Assembly: GCA_948144175.1 (NCBI GenBank)
Contig: CANXME010002068.1
Span: forward strand, 5,103,001 to 5,167,000
Reading direction: 5' to 3'
Origin: Closterium sp. NIES-65
Taxonomy: Eukaryota; Streptophyta; Zygnematophyceae; Desmidiales; Closteriaceae
Length of the DNA stretch: 64,000 nt
A program made the translations under genes and the position numbers. Positions 22,131-34,489 of the stretch are shown here, one piece after another (within the stretch, counting starts at the first letter, position 1; each line of letters begins with the position of its first letter). Below the pieces are notes generated by a model, which was not told where the DNA came from, searched no databases, and was given only the letters and a program-made list of their open reading frames with translations.

Positions 22131-24167
22131 TACGACTCCTCGTCATCTTCGTCTTTGACAAAGAAGCACCGCAGCGGGATGTGCTTGGTGCGGTTGACGT
22201 ATCACAACTTATTCGCAATTCTGATCGCGCTCTGGTTGTCGCAGTGAAGGCAAAAGTTCGCCGAGGCTGGAATTTTCGCCTCCTGTAGTAGCTCCTGAAG
22301 ATAGGGACCTTCGCGAACAGGTGCTGTTGCTGCGATGAACTCAACTTCCGCCGATGACAGGGCAACCAGCTCGGTGATGGGGCCGCTGGGTTCGAGGCGG
22401 AATAGAAAGCCTGTCTTGGACCGTCGATTGTCGGGGCAGCAGCATGATCGGTGTCCACGTAGCCGATGAGGTTGAGCGATGAGGTTGGGATGGTGGAGTA
22501 GCAGAGCCCGACATTGGGCGTGGAAATGAAAAATTGAAGCACCCATTGAAGATCAGAGAGGATTCCAGCCGTTGGTTTGCGGGAATATTGGGCCAGCTGA
22601 CTCGCGATGTACGAGAGGTCTGGCATGCAGCTGAGTGCTGCTGATAAGTCTGAAGCCCAGCAGGGGACAGGGTTTTGTTGTCAGGTTTGTGGTTGGGTTC
22701 TGGGGTGCGGTAAGGGGTGGAGAGCGGTGCAGGTGGTATGTTGAACCGCTTGCCAAGTTCCTCTGCGTACTTCGCTGCTGAGAGATGAATGGCTTCCGGC
22801 GAGTAGGAGATGCTAAGCCCGAGGAACTACTTCACGTCGTGGTTGCAGGTAATGTCGACGCGCCCCGCGAGGTTCTTCTCGAACTGCTCGAGAAGCTGGT
22901 TGCATGACCCTGTCTAGAGAAGGCCATCGACGTAGACCGTGAGTAAGATCTATTCGCCACGGAAATCGCGGCGATACATCCCGGGGTCGTGAGGCAACTG
23001 CTTGAACCCAATTTCAAGCAAGATGTTGTGCAGGTGCTGCTGCCAGAGCCTCGGCGCGTGTTTAATCACGTGAAGGGATTTCCGCAGCGGACAAACTCGC
23101 AAGTTGTCAGAGGTCCACGGGTGATCCCCGATTGATCCTAGGGAAGGGTTACAGGCACGTTGGCATGGGGGGTTATGGGCGCACTGACCCGCTACTTAAT
23201 AAGCCCTTTTATCCCAATGGTCTAGTGGTTGGGATTCTGACACAAGTCCCCTTCGCCGTATGTGTGCGGTTGCTCCACGTAGATCACAGCATCCACTAAC
23301 GCGTACAGGAACGCGTTCTTCACGTCGATTTGTCGGAGCGGCAGATGTCGTGCGGCAGCGATGGCGAGGAGAATACTGACGGAGGTGTGACGGCTCACCG
23401 GCGCAAACGTTTGATCGAAGTCAATTCCGTGCCTCTGGTCGTAGCCACGTACGACCCAGCGCGCCTTGAACCGTTCGATTGTGCCGTCAAATGCGGTCTT
23501 CACACAAAAGACCCATTTGCCAGAGTCCTTCTTCCCTTGACTGCTGCACGGTCGACGAGCACCCAGAAGTCGCGTGACTCAAGTGCCCTAATCTCCGCGT
23601 CCATTGCCTCGCGCTACTCCTTGCTGTGGGGTCCGGTGAGAGCTTGGCGTGGGTTCTTTGGCTCGATGATGCGTGGCGCCGTTGAGATGGCGGTGTGGAG
23701 TCCGAGGAGTTGCATTCCGTTGACAGTGTTGTCGTAGCGATGCTGCGGGACGACCTCCTGCACGTCGTCGTCGTCACTCTCTAGCTCAGGTGGCGCTGGT
23801 GGTGCTGCGCCGCTTCCGCTTCTTCCTGATGCACCTCCTGCTGCGCCCGCTCCTCCTTCGGAAGAGTCGTCGTCATCATCGTCGTTGTCGCAACGATCAC
23901 CTCGAGTGAATTCACCTCTGGGGTCTTGCTCTAGAATGGCCGCAGTAGCTTCGTCTTTCGGCGTGGCGTAGCTGTGCCCGTCAATGGCATAGACGCGCAT
24001 CGCGTTTGTTTGCTCGTCTTCGCGGAACTATTGCAGGAAGAGGCGCTCGTAGAAGATAATGTCACGCGCGTTTTTGATCATCTTGCTCAGAAGGTCCAAG
24101 ATGAGCCACGCCTTGTACTCAAGGCTGATGCCGAGGTGAATTTCCCAGCGCGCACGGCTCTTAATCA
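22131..24167 (-). mobile_element. F: fragment of a third copia lineage
   Basis: Minus-strand reading shows, from right to left, an integrase C-terminal piece (LEYKAWLILDLLSK), an acidic spacer (DNDDDDDDSSEGG), and the start of RVT_2 (FKARWVVRGYDQRHGIDF, VKNAFLYALVDAV). It continues to the RNase H end (PDLSYIASQLAQYS, GYVDTDHAAAP, LSSAEVEFIAA, CDNQSAIRIAN). It is diverged from both A and B in sequence. Stops, shifts and a D solo LTR break it, and neither LTR nor target duplication is visible. It lies between two unrelated pieces of family A, so its borders probably come from rearrangement rather than clean insertion. Confidence 0.75.
23105..23242 (+). repeat. D solo LTR inside F
   Basis: A single 138-bp D LTR (TGTCAG...CTGACA) is flanked by the 5-bp duplication CAAGT (23100-23104 and 23243-23247). 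This is what is left after recombination between two LTRs of one inserted element, and it confirms that D inserts like an LTR retrotransposon. Confidence 0.88.
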
Positions 24168-27100
24168 ACATTGTTGTCCACGAAAAGAACTGGAGGAGAA
24201 CGAGGCCGCTCTCCCAAGTCGGTCAGCACGTAGGTGAGCCAGCGTAACTCCTGTGCAGCCATGGCTATCGCATAGATCTCAGTCTCACAACTAGAGCTGA
24301 GAACAGAAGACGAGCGGGTAGACCGCCAAGAAACAAAGCCGGAGCCAAGGCTGAACGAGTAACCCTGAGACGAGCGCCGCGTAGTCAGGTCGTCAACCCA
24401 CGAAGCGTGTAAGTGTCCAGTTTGGACCACTAGACCCCCCCCTCCAAGCACGAGCCCCATGCCCGATGTACTGCACAAGCAACGCAGTACCCTCTTCGCA
24501 GTATCCCAGTGCACCTTTCGGTGCCTACCAGGAGCCACGTAGCGTGCCAAAAGGCCAAGAGGGTACGCAAGGTCAGGACAAGTGTAGGTCATCAGGTACA
24601 TGAGGCAACCCACTAGCTCTGAGTACGGGCCCCTCGGCTCTACGGACTCGTCCGAAGGTGGATCTGAGAGCGAGTGTCAGGTAGCCAGAGGAGTGGACTG
24701 TGGCGAGGATCAAGTGAAGCCGAAGCGCTGAAGGACATGCTGCACCATGTGTGACTGAGTCAGGGTGGTGGTGCGCCGTGCTCTGTCCCGGGTGATATGC
24801 AAGCCAATATAGCTGCGCAACTCACCCAGGTCTGTACAGGTGTGTCTCTTCTGCAGCTCCGACTTCACAAGGGCGAGTGCCTCAGTGTCAGCAGTGGAAA
24901 AAACCAAGTCGTCGACGTACACGAGGATGTAGAACGGCGGCAGCGAAATGTCGGTGTGGAGAAACAGTGACGGGTCTGCAGTCAAAGGAGCAAACCCAAG
25001 TGTCGCAAGTGTCGTTCTCAGTGTGTCGTGCCACTCACGAGGCGCATGGCGGAGACCGTAGACTGGCCGTTGGAGGCTCCACTGGGTACCTGCAGGAAAC
25101 GACCCAGTGAAGCTAGGTAGACGGCGCAGCCAGATCTCCTCGTGCAGGCTGCCCTGTAGGAAAGTTGTCATGAAGTCAAGAGAATGAAGCTCGTAGTCAC
25201 GCTGAGCGGCAACATGCACCAGCACCCCAAGAGTGGTCATCTTCGAGGTAAGGGAGAAGGTCTGGAAGAAGTCAACTCCCTGTCGCTAACTGAAGCCTCG
25301 TGCGACAAACGAGCCTTGAAGACAGTCGGAGAACCCGGTGGCCGCTTCACCCAGAAAATCCACATGCCATCGACTACGCTCATCCCGGGAGGGGGAACAG
25401 CATCAACGTAGGTGCTTCTAGACTTCCAGGATGCCATCTTTGCGTCCATAGCTGGATGCCACTGAGAGGAGTACTCACCCGCGATCGCCTCAGCGTAAGA
25501 TCGCGGGATCGGGATGTTTGGTGCATCCGGGTCTCCCTCAGGGGCAAGCAGCATGGCCACGAGATGAGGTGCAGCGGCTGCAAGACACTCAAAGTCCTTT
25601 TGCCTGACCTCAAGGACGTCCGTGCCAAGAGCACACTCACCCCCGACGGATGGAGGACAGACAGACTCAGACTGAGCAACAAGACTAGCGGCGTAGTCGA
25701 GACGACAAGCTCAGCGACTAAGGCAGACGCAGCAGCAGACTCAAACGAAGGGTCAGTGACAACAGTGGCTAGAAGACACGTAACAGTAGGACTTGCAGCA
25801 CGAACTAGGTTAGACTCAAGGCCCGGGATGTGCAAAAGAGAGGACGCAGGAGGAGATGGCAGAAGAATACTCTGTGGAAAAGAGGAAGGACGAAGTGTCA
25901 TAGTGAGCGTGCTGGGGACAGGAGGAGGAGGCTCACGAGGAACACAGTGACCAGTGCGTTCAGCGTGAACAGGCGAGGCAGGACGAGACGCAGGCTCGCG
26001 ACGCTCAGTAAGACCTCTTGTAAGGAGAGGGAGCAGGCAGTGGGGAGCCTGGCTGTTATAGGAGACCGGTAGAAGACGGGAGACTAGTAGAAGACGGGAG
26101 ACTAAGAACCTGGCAAAGCACCGAGCCAGGCGGCGGCAGAGACAACGGTGACGGCGGAGGTGCAGCACCACCAATACCAGCTCCTTCAGTTTCAGCACCT
26201 CCAGTACTAGTATTAGCAGCTCTAGAAACTCCAGCTCCAGCACCTCCAGCCCCGGGTCACCAGCTCCGCACTCGGAGGCTCAACACCTCTAGGCTCCTCA
26301 CGCTCAGGCTTCGCAACCGCATACTCAGCGCCCCGAGGTTCCTCGCACACAGGCTCAGCACCCCCAGGCTCCGCATGCTCAAGCTCAGCACCCGCAGGCT
26401 AAGCACCCCGAGCAACACCGGAGTCACCAGTGACCTCGACAAGCTCAACCAAGGGGAGTGGGTCTACCTGAGACACACCTTAAGGACAGGACCCTGAGGG
26501 GGGAGGGGGTCTACCGGAGGGGGACCTGGAGCAAGGAAGAGCAGCGGGGGAGGGGGAGGGGCAGTGCGGTAGGGGAAGAGACGGTAAAAGGGAACCGACT
26601 CATCAAATGTTACGTCCTAAGAGGACAGAACACGGCGCGAGTTGGGGTGGTAAAACTGCTAGCCAGGCGCGTCCGGGGGAAAGCCAAGGAGACACAAGGA
26701 ACGGCGCGGGCAGAGAGCTTGTCGGCGGAGGTATCGCGAACAAAGGCACGAGATCCCCAAACCCGGAACACTGACGCATCGCCAACATTTCCCGTCCAAT
26801 GCAGTGTCGGCGAGGTCTCCGGCAAGGAGACAAGGGGCCAGAGGTTGAGCTGATGTGCAGCGTACCGGACCGCAAACGGCCACAGAAAATGGGGGGCAGC
26901 TGCATGGATCATGGAGGTACGAGCGACATCCATGACTAGGCCAATGCGGCACTCAGCAAACCCATTCTGCTGCGGAGAGGCCGAAAGCATGAACGACTGG
27001 GTGATGCCCTCCCCACGACAAAAGTCCCGCAAGAGGTTGGAGGAGAACTCACCACCTTTGTCAGAGTGCAGACGCAGGACAGGAAGGTCCGTGTTGAACC

Positions 27101-27386
27101 GCTCGCGGAGCTGGAGATGGACAGTGCGGATCCAAGGGATCAAGACTTCGGGGACCTCACCTTTGCTGCACAAGGGGAAGACCGTGGTGTAATGTGAGTA
27201 GTCGTCAACAACCAGCAGAAAGTATCGCTCGCGGCCCTGTCCATGGATGCGGGCTGGGCCCCATACGTCCAAGTGGAGAGTCTGCAGGGGAGCGGTCGAC
27301 GGGGGAAACGAGGAGTGAGGAGCGGCGCGCTACCGCCCCTCAACACAGGGAAGGCAGGGAGGGGCAGGCGAGGGTGGGAGGGGAGG
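24168..27386 (-). mobile_element. A5: family-A copia element truncated at both ends
   Basis: On the minus strand this holds part of the pre-integrase region (from about 27380), an integrase core with HSDKGGEF and GFAECRIG (26610-27272), a decayed GAEPG linker (26240-26450), reverse transcriptase (25240-24710, YVDD near 24910) and RNase H, ending inside the YVDNN box at about 24168. Gag, protease and both LTRs are gone. Frameshifts occur between the integrase and reverse transcriptase parts. Its 5' side is fused head to head with the leader of A2 near 27386. Confidence 0.78.
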
Positions 27387-28253
27387 CCCACCACTGAAAA
27401 TCGACTTCCTCATTTTTTTCAGACCGGAGCGCGAGTCGCCCCTGCCCGAGGCGCGCCCCGTGGGCCGCCCTCTCGTCGCGTCCCCTGCCCTTAACGGCCC
27501 GTCGCGCCCTCCTAGAGGCCCCTCGCACGGCCCCTCGCACCACCCCTAGCGGCCTCGTCGCCACCCTTCGCGGCCCGTCGCCGCCCCTCGCAGCCCCGTC
27601 GCCACCCCTAGCGGCCCGTCGCCACCCTTCGCGGCCCTGTCGCCGCCCCTAGCAGCCCCGTCGCCACCCCTCGCGGCTCCGTTTCCGCCCCTCGCTGCCC
27701 CGTCGCCACCCGTTACAGCCCCGTCGCCGCCCTTCGCGGCCCCGTCGCCGCCCCTAGCGGATCCGTCGCCGCCCCTCGCGGCCCCGTCGCCGCCCGTTGC
27801 GGCCCCGTCGCCGCCCTTCGCGGCCCCGTCGCCGCCCGTTGCGGCCCCGTCGCCGCCCTTCGCGGCCCCGTCGCCGCCCGCTGCGGCCCCGTCCCCGCTC
27901 TTCTCGGCCCCTCCCCGGTCCCAGCAGCAGCAGCGGCCACCTCTACCGCTGCAGCCCCTGCCGCTGCCGATTGCAGCCGCATCTGCTGCCGACCGCGGCC
28001 GCCGTTTCCGCAGCCACTGCCGCTCCAGAAGCCGCAGCCGCCGCCGCCGCAGCCGAGACAGCAGCCGCTGCAGCCGCCACTGCCACTGTCGCCGCCGCCG
28101 CCGCCACTATTGCGGCCCTGTCCCTGCAGGCGCGCCTCGGCCCTGCCTCACCACCTGCGGGCCTCTACCTACCCGCCCTGGTAAGAGCACTCTTGAGCAG
28201 CGCCTCTACCACCGCCCTGCTCTTACTGCTAGCCTGCTGCTGCCATTCCTGTC

Positions 28254-31200
28254 ATGGCTGCTCCTAATGTTCTCACTTTTGATGTTGAGGGTCGGGCTGT
28301 CGACTTTGAGGTATGGGTCGATGACCTACAGCTTTTCCTACATTGCGATAGGACAGATGGTCTCTCCTTGTTCGATCTCACGTCTCGTGCCTCTCCTGCC
28401 CCTCCTGCCGATGCTGACAGCACTCTTCGCTCACAATGGGCCACATGTGATGCTGCTGCCCGTCTTGCTGTTTGTAGTCACTTGCCGTCCTCTGAGCTCG
28501 CGCACTTTGGTTAGTATAAGAGCGCTAAGACCATGTACGACGCTGTAGTTGCACGCTACTCTTCCCCTGCCACTGCTGCTCTTAGTCGCCTCATGCTACT
28601 GTACCTGTTCCCTGACCTCGCCGCCTTTTCCGCAGTCGCTGAACTAATTACGCACCTTCGCACTAGTGACACTCGCTACCGCGCTGCGCTCCCTGCTAAG
28701 TTCTGCGCCAAGAACCCCCCCCCCATATACATCACCCTCTACTACATAGTCACCCGGCTCCCTGACTCCCTTCTCTCGGTCAGGGACCACTTCCTCTCAG
28801 TTTGCCCCACCACACTCATCGTTGACCTCCTCGAGGAGCGCATCCTGGCAGCTGAGAAGAGCATAGTCGTTGTAAAAGCCTCTCGTGGTGACCCTCGTAC
28901 TCCCTTCTTTGAGGGGTGTTCCCCCTCCCCCCTCCTGCCCTCTGTTGCCTCTGCTGCTGCGGCCGACCTCGTTGGCCTCGAGTCGGTCGGAGTTGCGTCT
29001 GCCCCTGGCGGGAGACGCCGCACCGGCAAGGGCAAAGGGGGCAAGGGTGCTGGGGGAGCTGGCGGGGGCGGTGAAGGTGGCGGTGGGGGCGGTGGAGGGG
29101 GTGGGGGTGGTGGTGGGAGTGGTGGCAGGGGTGGGGGCGTCGGTGGCGGTAGTGGAGGCAGAGGAGGCAGCGGCGGTGGTGGTGGGAGCGGAGGAGGCGG
29201 AGGTGGCGGCGGCGGTGGAGGTGGCGGCGGCAGCGGTGGGACTTGTCGGGGCGGCTCTGCGCAGAGGGGCGGCTTCGGTGGTGGTCAGCGCCAGCACCAG
29301 CAGCGCACTCGTGAGACCCCGTCCCCCCAGCAGCTTCGTGAGTGGTACGCTTCGCGTCAGCGGGGTGGGGGTGCTGGTCCCTGTACCTACGTCCTGCGTA
29401 CCAGCGACCGTACGGGTGAGCAGTGCGGGGGCCCGCACCCCACCCAGCGCTACTTCGGCCACCTGACGGACGCCTGGCTTCTCCAGTTCCCTGACGCCAC
29501 TAAGATCCCTCGCTGGGGAGAGCTGCAGAGGTCGGGGGTTGCTATCTTTGATCTTGAATATGATGCTATTCTTGCTGCCATGTATGCTGTGTCTACTAGT
29601 GATGAGGGTGACTGTTACCTGTGTGTTCCGCCTGACCCAGGCATTGGGACTGCTGCTCTAGGTGCTGGTGAGGCTGTTGCTCTAGGTGCTACTGAGTCTG
29701 CTGCCCAGGTGCTGGTGAGTCTTCTCTCTCAGGTACCACGTCGGCTCAGGCCTCCCACACCTTCACCCTTGACTCGGGTGCTTCCCGCTCCTTCTTTCGA
29801 GACCGCACCACGCTTACGCCGCTTAGTCGGCCAGTTGCAGTCTCCCTGGTGGACCCCTCTGAGGGTCCTGTCCTTGCCCACTTCTCCACTGTCTTACCGT
29901 GTCCGGCGGCCCCTTCTGGCACCCTATCAGGTCTCTACCTCCCCACGTTCTCTACGAACTTGGTGAGTGGTGCTGACCTACAGGATGGGGGCGTTAACCA
30001 GTTCACTCCTGCGAGTCAGCGAGTGACCCACTGCACGTGTGCTCGGACGGGCCGACACTTGGCCACGTTTACCCGTCGGCCGGGGTCAAGCCTGTACACA
30101 CTGACTACTGAGTCTCCTCCGCTCTCTACGTGTGTTTAGGTGGTTGCGTCGGGTCAGGTGTCTGCTACGGCGTCCAGGTCTGGTCCTGCGTCTGCCCCCT
30201 GCTCGTGTCGTCTCCTGTCTCACCAAACTCTCCTCTGGCACCACCGCCTTGGTCACCCCTCGCTGCCTCGTCTCCGAGGCATGGCCTCCCGTGTCCTTGT
30301 CTCCGGTCTCCCCCGGTCCCTCCCTCCTCTTCCTCTGGGGCCTGCCCCTACCTGCGTTCCCTGCGTTGAGGGGAGGCAGCGTGCTGCTCCTCACTCCTCC
30401 GAGTCTCCTCCGACAGAGGCTCCACTGCAGACGCTTCACATGGACGTGTGGGGCCCAGCCCGCGACCGTGGACAGGGTCACGAGCGTTACTTCCTGCTGG
30501 TGGTTGACAACTTTTCGCGTTACACCACAGTCTTCCCCTTGCGCAGCAAGGGTGATGTCACTGAGGTGTTGATCGACTGGATCCGCGCGGCTTGTCTCCA
30601 GCTCAGAGAGAGTTTCGGCTCGGACTTTCTTGTTCTGCGTCTGCAGTCTGACAGAGGCGGGGAGTTTTCCTCTGCCCTTCTGGGAGCCTTCTGTCGTGCA
30701 CAGGGCATCCGCCAGACCTTCACGCTTCCGTCCTCTCCACAGCAAAATGGGATTGCTGAGCACCGCATTGGCATGGTCATGGACGTCGCTCGTACGTCCA
30801 TGATCCATGCGGCTGCTCCCCATTTTCTGTGGCCGTTTGCGGTTCGGTACGCAGCGCATCAGATCAACCTTCAGCCCCGGGTCTCCTTGCCGGAGACCTC
30901 CCCCCCCTTGCGGTGGACGGGGAAGGTTGGCGATGCGTCTGCGTTTCGTGTCAGGGGATCTCGGGCGTTTGTCCGCGACTTGTCTGCGGACAAACTGTCC
31001 CCCCGTACTGTTCCCTGCGTCTTCCTTGGCTTCCCTCCTGACGCGTTTGGTTGGCAGTTTTACCACCCCACCTCGCGCCGTGTTCTGTCCTCCTAGGACG
31101 TCACCTTTGACGAGTCGGTTCCTTAATACCATCTCTTCCCCTACCGCACTGCGCCCCTCCCCCCGCCGCCGCTCTTCCTTGAGCCGGGTCCCCCCCAGGT

Positions 31201-32799
31201 AGACCATCTCCCCCCTCGTGTCCCAGATAGACGTAGACGAGCCTGTCGAGGTAGCTGTTGACTCTGGTGCTGCTAGGGGTGCTGAGCCTGGGGGTGCTGA
31301 GTCTCGGGGTGCTGAGCCTGGGGGTGCTGAGCTTGGGGGTGTGGAGCCTCGGGGTGCGGAGCCTGGGGGTGCTGAGCCTGGGGGTGCTGAGTCTGGGGGT
31401 GCGGAGCCTGGGGGTGCTGGGTCTGCTCGTGTGGCCTCTAACGGTGCTGGGTCTGGGGGCCCTTCGGGTGCTTCGTCTCGGCGGGAGCTACCCTCTCCAC
31501 AGGAGCTGCGCGAGTGGTTTGCCCGGCGCTCGAGCCGTGCTGCTGGAGCTAGAGGTGCTACTGTTGCTGCTGACCCTGGGGTCAGCGCTGGAGGTACTGG
31601 AGCTGCTGGTACTGCTGGGGGGACTGGAGCTGCTGGGCCAGGAGGTGCTCCTCATGCTGGAGCTACTTGCGGTGCTGGAGCTGGCGGTCTTGCTTGAGTA
31701 GGTGCTGCTGGATCTGGAGCAGCTGGAGGTGTTGGCGCTGGTGCTTCTAAGGGTGCTGGAGTTGGCGCTGCTGGCGCTGGTGCTGCCGCTGGGGGTACTC
31801 GTGCTGTCCCTGCTAGTTCTGGAGGCGTTGCGCGGCCGCGGCCGTACTTCGTTCCGCTCCTTGAGCAGGTTCTTGGTCTTCCGCCTTCTACTGGTCCTGC
31901 TCCTCCCTTAGAGTGTCCACCACCTGTCCAGTCGTAGTCACAGTTACAGCCCGCCTCCCCCCTGCCTGCTCCTTCTCCCTACACTGGTCCTACTGGAGGT
32001 CTTGCGGAGCGTCGTGAGCCTTCGTCTCGTCGTGCGTCGCCTGTTCGTGCTGCTCGCACTAGTGGTCGTACTGCGCATTCGCGTCCTCCTGCAGTCCCAG
32101 GCAAACACCAGATGGCACTGCGTCCTTCCAAAGCTTCTCTGTGTGTCCCGTTGCCGTCTCCTCCAGCGTCCTCTCTTCCTCCTCTTGCTGACCCGGAGTC
32201 TGACTCTCTTTATGCTGCCAGTCCTACTGTCACGCGTCTCCTGGCTACTGTTGTCACTGACCCTTCCTTTGAGTCCACTGCTGCGTCTGCCCTAGTTGCT
32301 GAGCTTGTCGACTTTGCTGCTCGCTGTCGTCTAGACTACGCTGCTAGTCTTGTTGCTGAGTCTGAGTCTGTCTGTCCTCCGTCCGTCGGGGGTGAGTGTG
32401 CTCTTAGCACGGACGTCCTTGAGGTCAGGCAGGAGGAGACCCGGATGCACCAGACATCCCGACTCCGAGGGTCCCTACTCCTCATAGTGGCAGTTAGCCA
32501 TGGACGCAGAGATGGCTTTCTGGAAGTCCACAGGCACCTGCGTCGACGAGGTTTCCCCACCTGGGGCGAACATCGTCAGTGGCTTGTGGATTTTCAGGGT
32601 GAAGCGGCCGCCGGGTTCTCCGCCTGTCTTCAAGGCGCGTTACGTGGCTCGAGGCTTCAGTCAGCGGCATGGAGTTGACTACTTTCAGACCTTCTCTCCC
32701 ACCCCGAAGATGACCACTCTTCGAGTGCTGCTGCACATAGCCGCTCAGCGCGACTACGGGCTTCACTCTCTTGACTTCAGCACACTTTTCTTGCAGGGC
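28254..32799 (+). pseudogene. A2 gag-pol remnant
   Basis: Gag begins MAAPNVL at 28254. One TAG at 28512 interrupts it; the 10-C run near 28720 keeps the frame, unlike A1 and A3. The Gly-rich segment is at 29040-29260 and the C-x13-C-x3-H-x4-C motif at about 29380-29450. A one-base loss near 29715 moves the protease DSGASRSFF out of frame. Pre-integrase and integrase (30140-31096) form one open stretch with HHRLGHP, CVPC, QSDRGGEF (H to Q before SDR) and GIAEHRIG. Later stops appear at 31097, in the linker and near 31910. Reverse transcriptase (from about 32500) is cut off by D2. Confidence 0.82.
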
Positions 32800-33144
32800 A
32801 GAATCCCAACCACTAGACCATTGGGATAAAAGGGCTTGTTTGTGTAGCGGGTAAGTGCGCCCATAACCCCCCAGGCGAACGTGCCTGTAACCTTGTCCTA
32901 GGATCAATCGGGGATCACCAGTGGACCTCTTACACCCCCCCCGCACTGGGATGCCCGAGGTGCATACACCGGGATTCGAACCCGAGACCTTCGCTCTGAT
33001 ACCATGTCAGAATCCCAACCACTAGACCATTGGGATAAAAGGGCTTGTTAAGTAGCGGGTTAGAGCGCCCATAACCCCCCAAGCGAGCGCGCCTGTAACC
33101 CTCTCCAGGATCAATCGGGCATCCACGGTGCAGATCTACTGACA
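32800..33144 (-). mobile_element. D2: D element at an internal deletion of A2
   Basis: On the minus strand: LTR 33005-33144, primer site TGGTATCAGAGC (complement of 32993-33004), B-box-bearing interior 32935-33004, and second LTR about 32800-32934, slightly truncated. The two LTRs belong to different D sequence variants: the 5' one resembles 49714-49854, the other resembles 49482-49620. No target duplication is seen because the left end and the neighbouring A2 sequence are deleted. Confidence 0.82.
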
Positions 33145-33457
33145 CCTCTCAGGCCAACACTGCTAATATCTTTACCAAGGCACTTCCGCCTTGTGATCAT
33201 CAGCGCTTCTGTACGATGCTAGGTCTTGTGCCTACTTGGCCTCACTTGCTCACTTCTTGACCTTTCTTGTACTGTGATCTATCTATACCTGCACTTGCTT
33301 GTTTGCCTTTATATATGATCTTGCATGCGAACTGGCCTTGTTGCCTTGAACTTGTGCTCGGAATGTGTAGTGACGTTGTGATCCACCCTAAGCTTACTGT
33401 GCTTTGCTTGACCGGTCTTATCACTTCTTGTTCTCCCCCACTTCTCCTATGGGGGTG
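33145..33457 (+). pseudogene. A2 pol tail and 3' untranslated region
   Basis: After D2 the A2 frame resumes at the QANTANIFTKAL motif at the very end of RNase H and stops at TGA at about 33258-33260. About 200 bp of AT-rich tail then leads to the polypurine tract and 3' LTR. Confidence 0.75.
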
Positions 33458-33583
33458 TGTCAAACTCATATGCTATAGTCTGTGTAGGCTGTAGTGGGGT
33501 AGACAATATGGGGTACAACACTTTTAGGTTTTCCTACTTGTACCCACGTGTTTCCTAGTGCATTCATTCCTCATTTCTTCACA
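33458..33583 (+). repeat. A2 3' LTR
   Basis: A 126-bp LTR, beginning TGTCAAAC and ending TTCACA, preceded by TATGGGGGTG. The 5' partner is missing, so age cannot be estimated from LTR comparison. Confidence 0.82.
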
Positions 33584-33840
33584 ACTGCAACCGGTCCTGC
33601 GAGTGGTGTGATTGTGGTGCTGTCGCGAAAGAAGCAGCGGGAAGCACTTGAGTCAAGCGTCAAGATGTGCAAGGCCCGAGCAGGCGCTGTACCAGAGAGA
33701 GCGGACTCACCAACACCTAGAGCAGACTCACCAGCACCTAATGCAGCAGCCGCTAACGAGGGTCAGGTGGCACACACAGATAACAGTCACTCTGAGTACT
33801 TATAGTCAAATCATACATGGCAGTGAGGATAGTGTCATAG
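33584..33840 (-). mobile_element. A6: short family-A fragment (Gag/protease joint)
   Basis: It matches on the minus strand the part of A3 around 46990-47260 and 47500-47530: the protease-proximal region and the acidic Gag end. It abuts the A2 3' LTR directly, which suggests that A2 inserted into an older family-A copy of opposite orientation. Confidence 0.65.
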
Positions 33841-34353
33841 TCTAGAGATATCTTCCTTTTTCCGAAGCAGCTCTAGCCAGCGGGGGAGCTCAGCCTCGTC
33901 GCCAAACATTGCACGTGCGTGTGCATGTGTACTCGTGTGCATGTACGTGAGTATGTGTGCGTATGGTGTATGTTTGTGAGTGTCTGCGTGCGTGTACATG
34001 TACATATATATCGTGTTGTTTACGGTACGTAATTATTCCAAGATTTTGTTGGTTGTGTTTGTTTCGGGCTGGTGCTAGTTTGCCTCGTGCATGCAGCAAA
34101 GGTTGCCATCCTTGTTGGGGCAGCGTGTTTCGCTGTTTCTTTAACCCCATCAATCTTTGCTGCAGCATTGATGCAATTAAGCATTACCTTAAAAACATAT
34201 ACAATCAATACGTGCTATTGTTATTTTAAGAGTTTGTGTTTCACTTGTGTTAATCTACTGTGCTGTCTGTGTTTTGAGGCATGGTGTTAATATGGATCGT
34301 GTATGCAATTTGGGGTTGTCATCGTCATAGGGGCAGCGTTTCTTCGCTGTTTC
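33841..34353. other. AT-rich spacer with GT-rich microsatellite and a decayed direct repeat
   Basis: About 33910-34000 is rich in TGTGTGCAT/GTGCGT units. A stretch near 34117-34170 resembles the A7 insertion site (34331-34353 joined to 41808-41840): both read GGGCAGCGT...CGCTGTTTC...CCCCATCAATCT. No gene is recognisable. Confidence 0.5.
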
Positions 34354-34489
34354 TGTCAGAACATATCTATAGCTTATACTGCTGTGTAGGCTGTAGTGGG
34401 GTATCCCATAGGGGGTACAACCCAGTTAGGGTTTCATATTTGTACTGCTTTCATTCATAGTTCATTCATTCCTGCTTACTCATTTCACA

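Larger units (their letters stand above)
27387..33583 (+). mobile_element. A2: family-A copia element lacking 5' LTR and most of reverse transcriptase
   Basis: The element starts in the leader just after the conserved GGCCCACC, so LTR and primer site are missing. The leader (27420-28250) is a GCCGCCCCTCGCGG-like minisatellite. The 3' LTR is 33458-33583. Inside, the sequence jumps at about 32800 from the reverse transcriptase motif FSTLFLQG to the last RNase H residues near 33145, with D2 at the joint. The loss corresponds to roughly 1.1 kb of A7 coding sequence, including YVDD and the RNase H core. Confidence 0.82.

Noticed and set aside
23487..24000. Acidic Asp-rich minus-strand frame as an independent gene
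   Set aside because: It is the spacer between integrase and reverse transcriptase of copia fragment F, with motifs on both sides.
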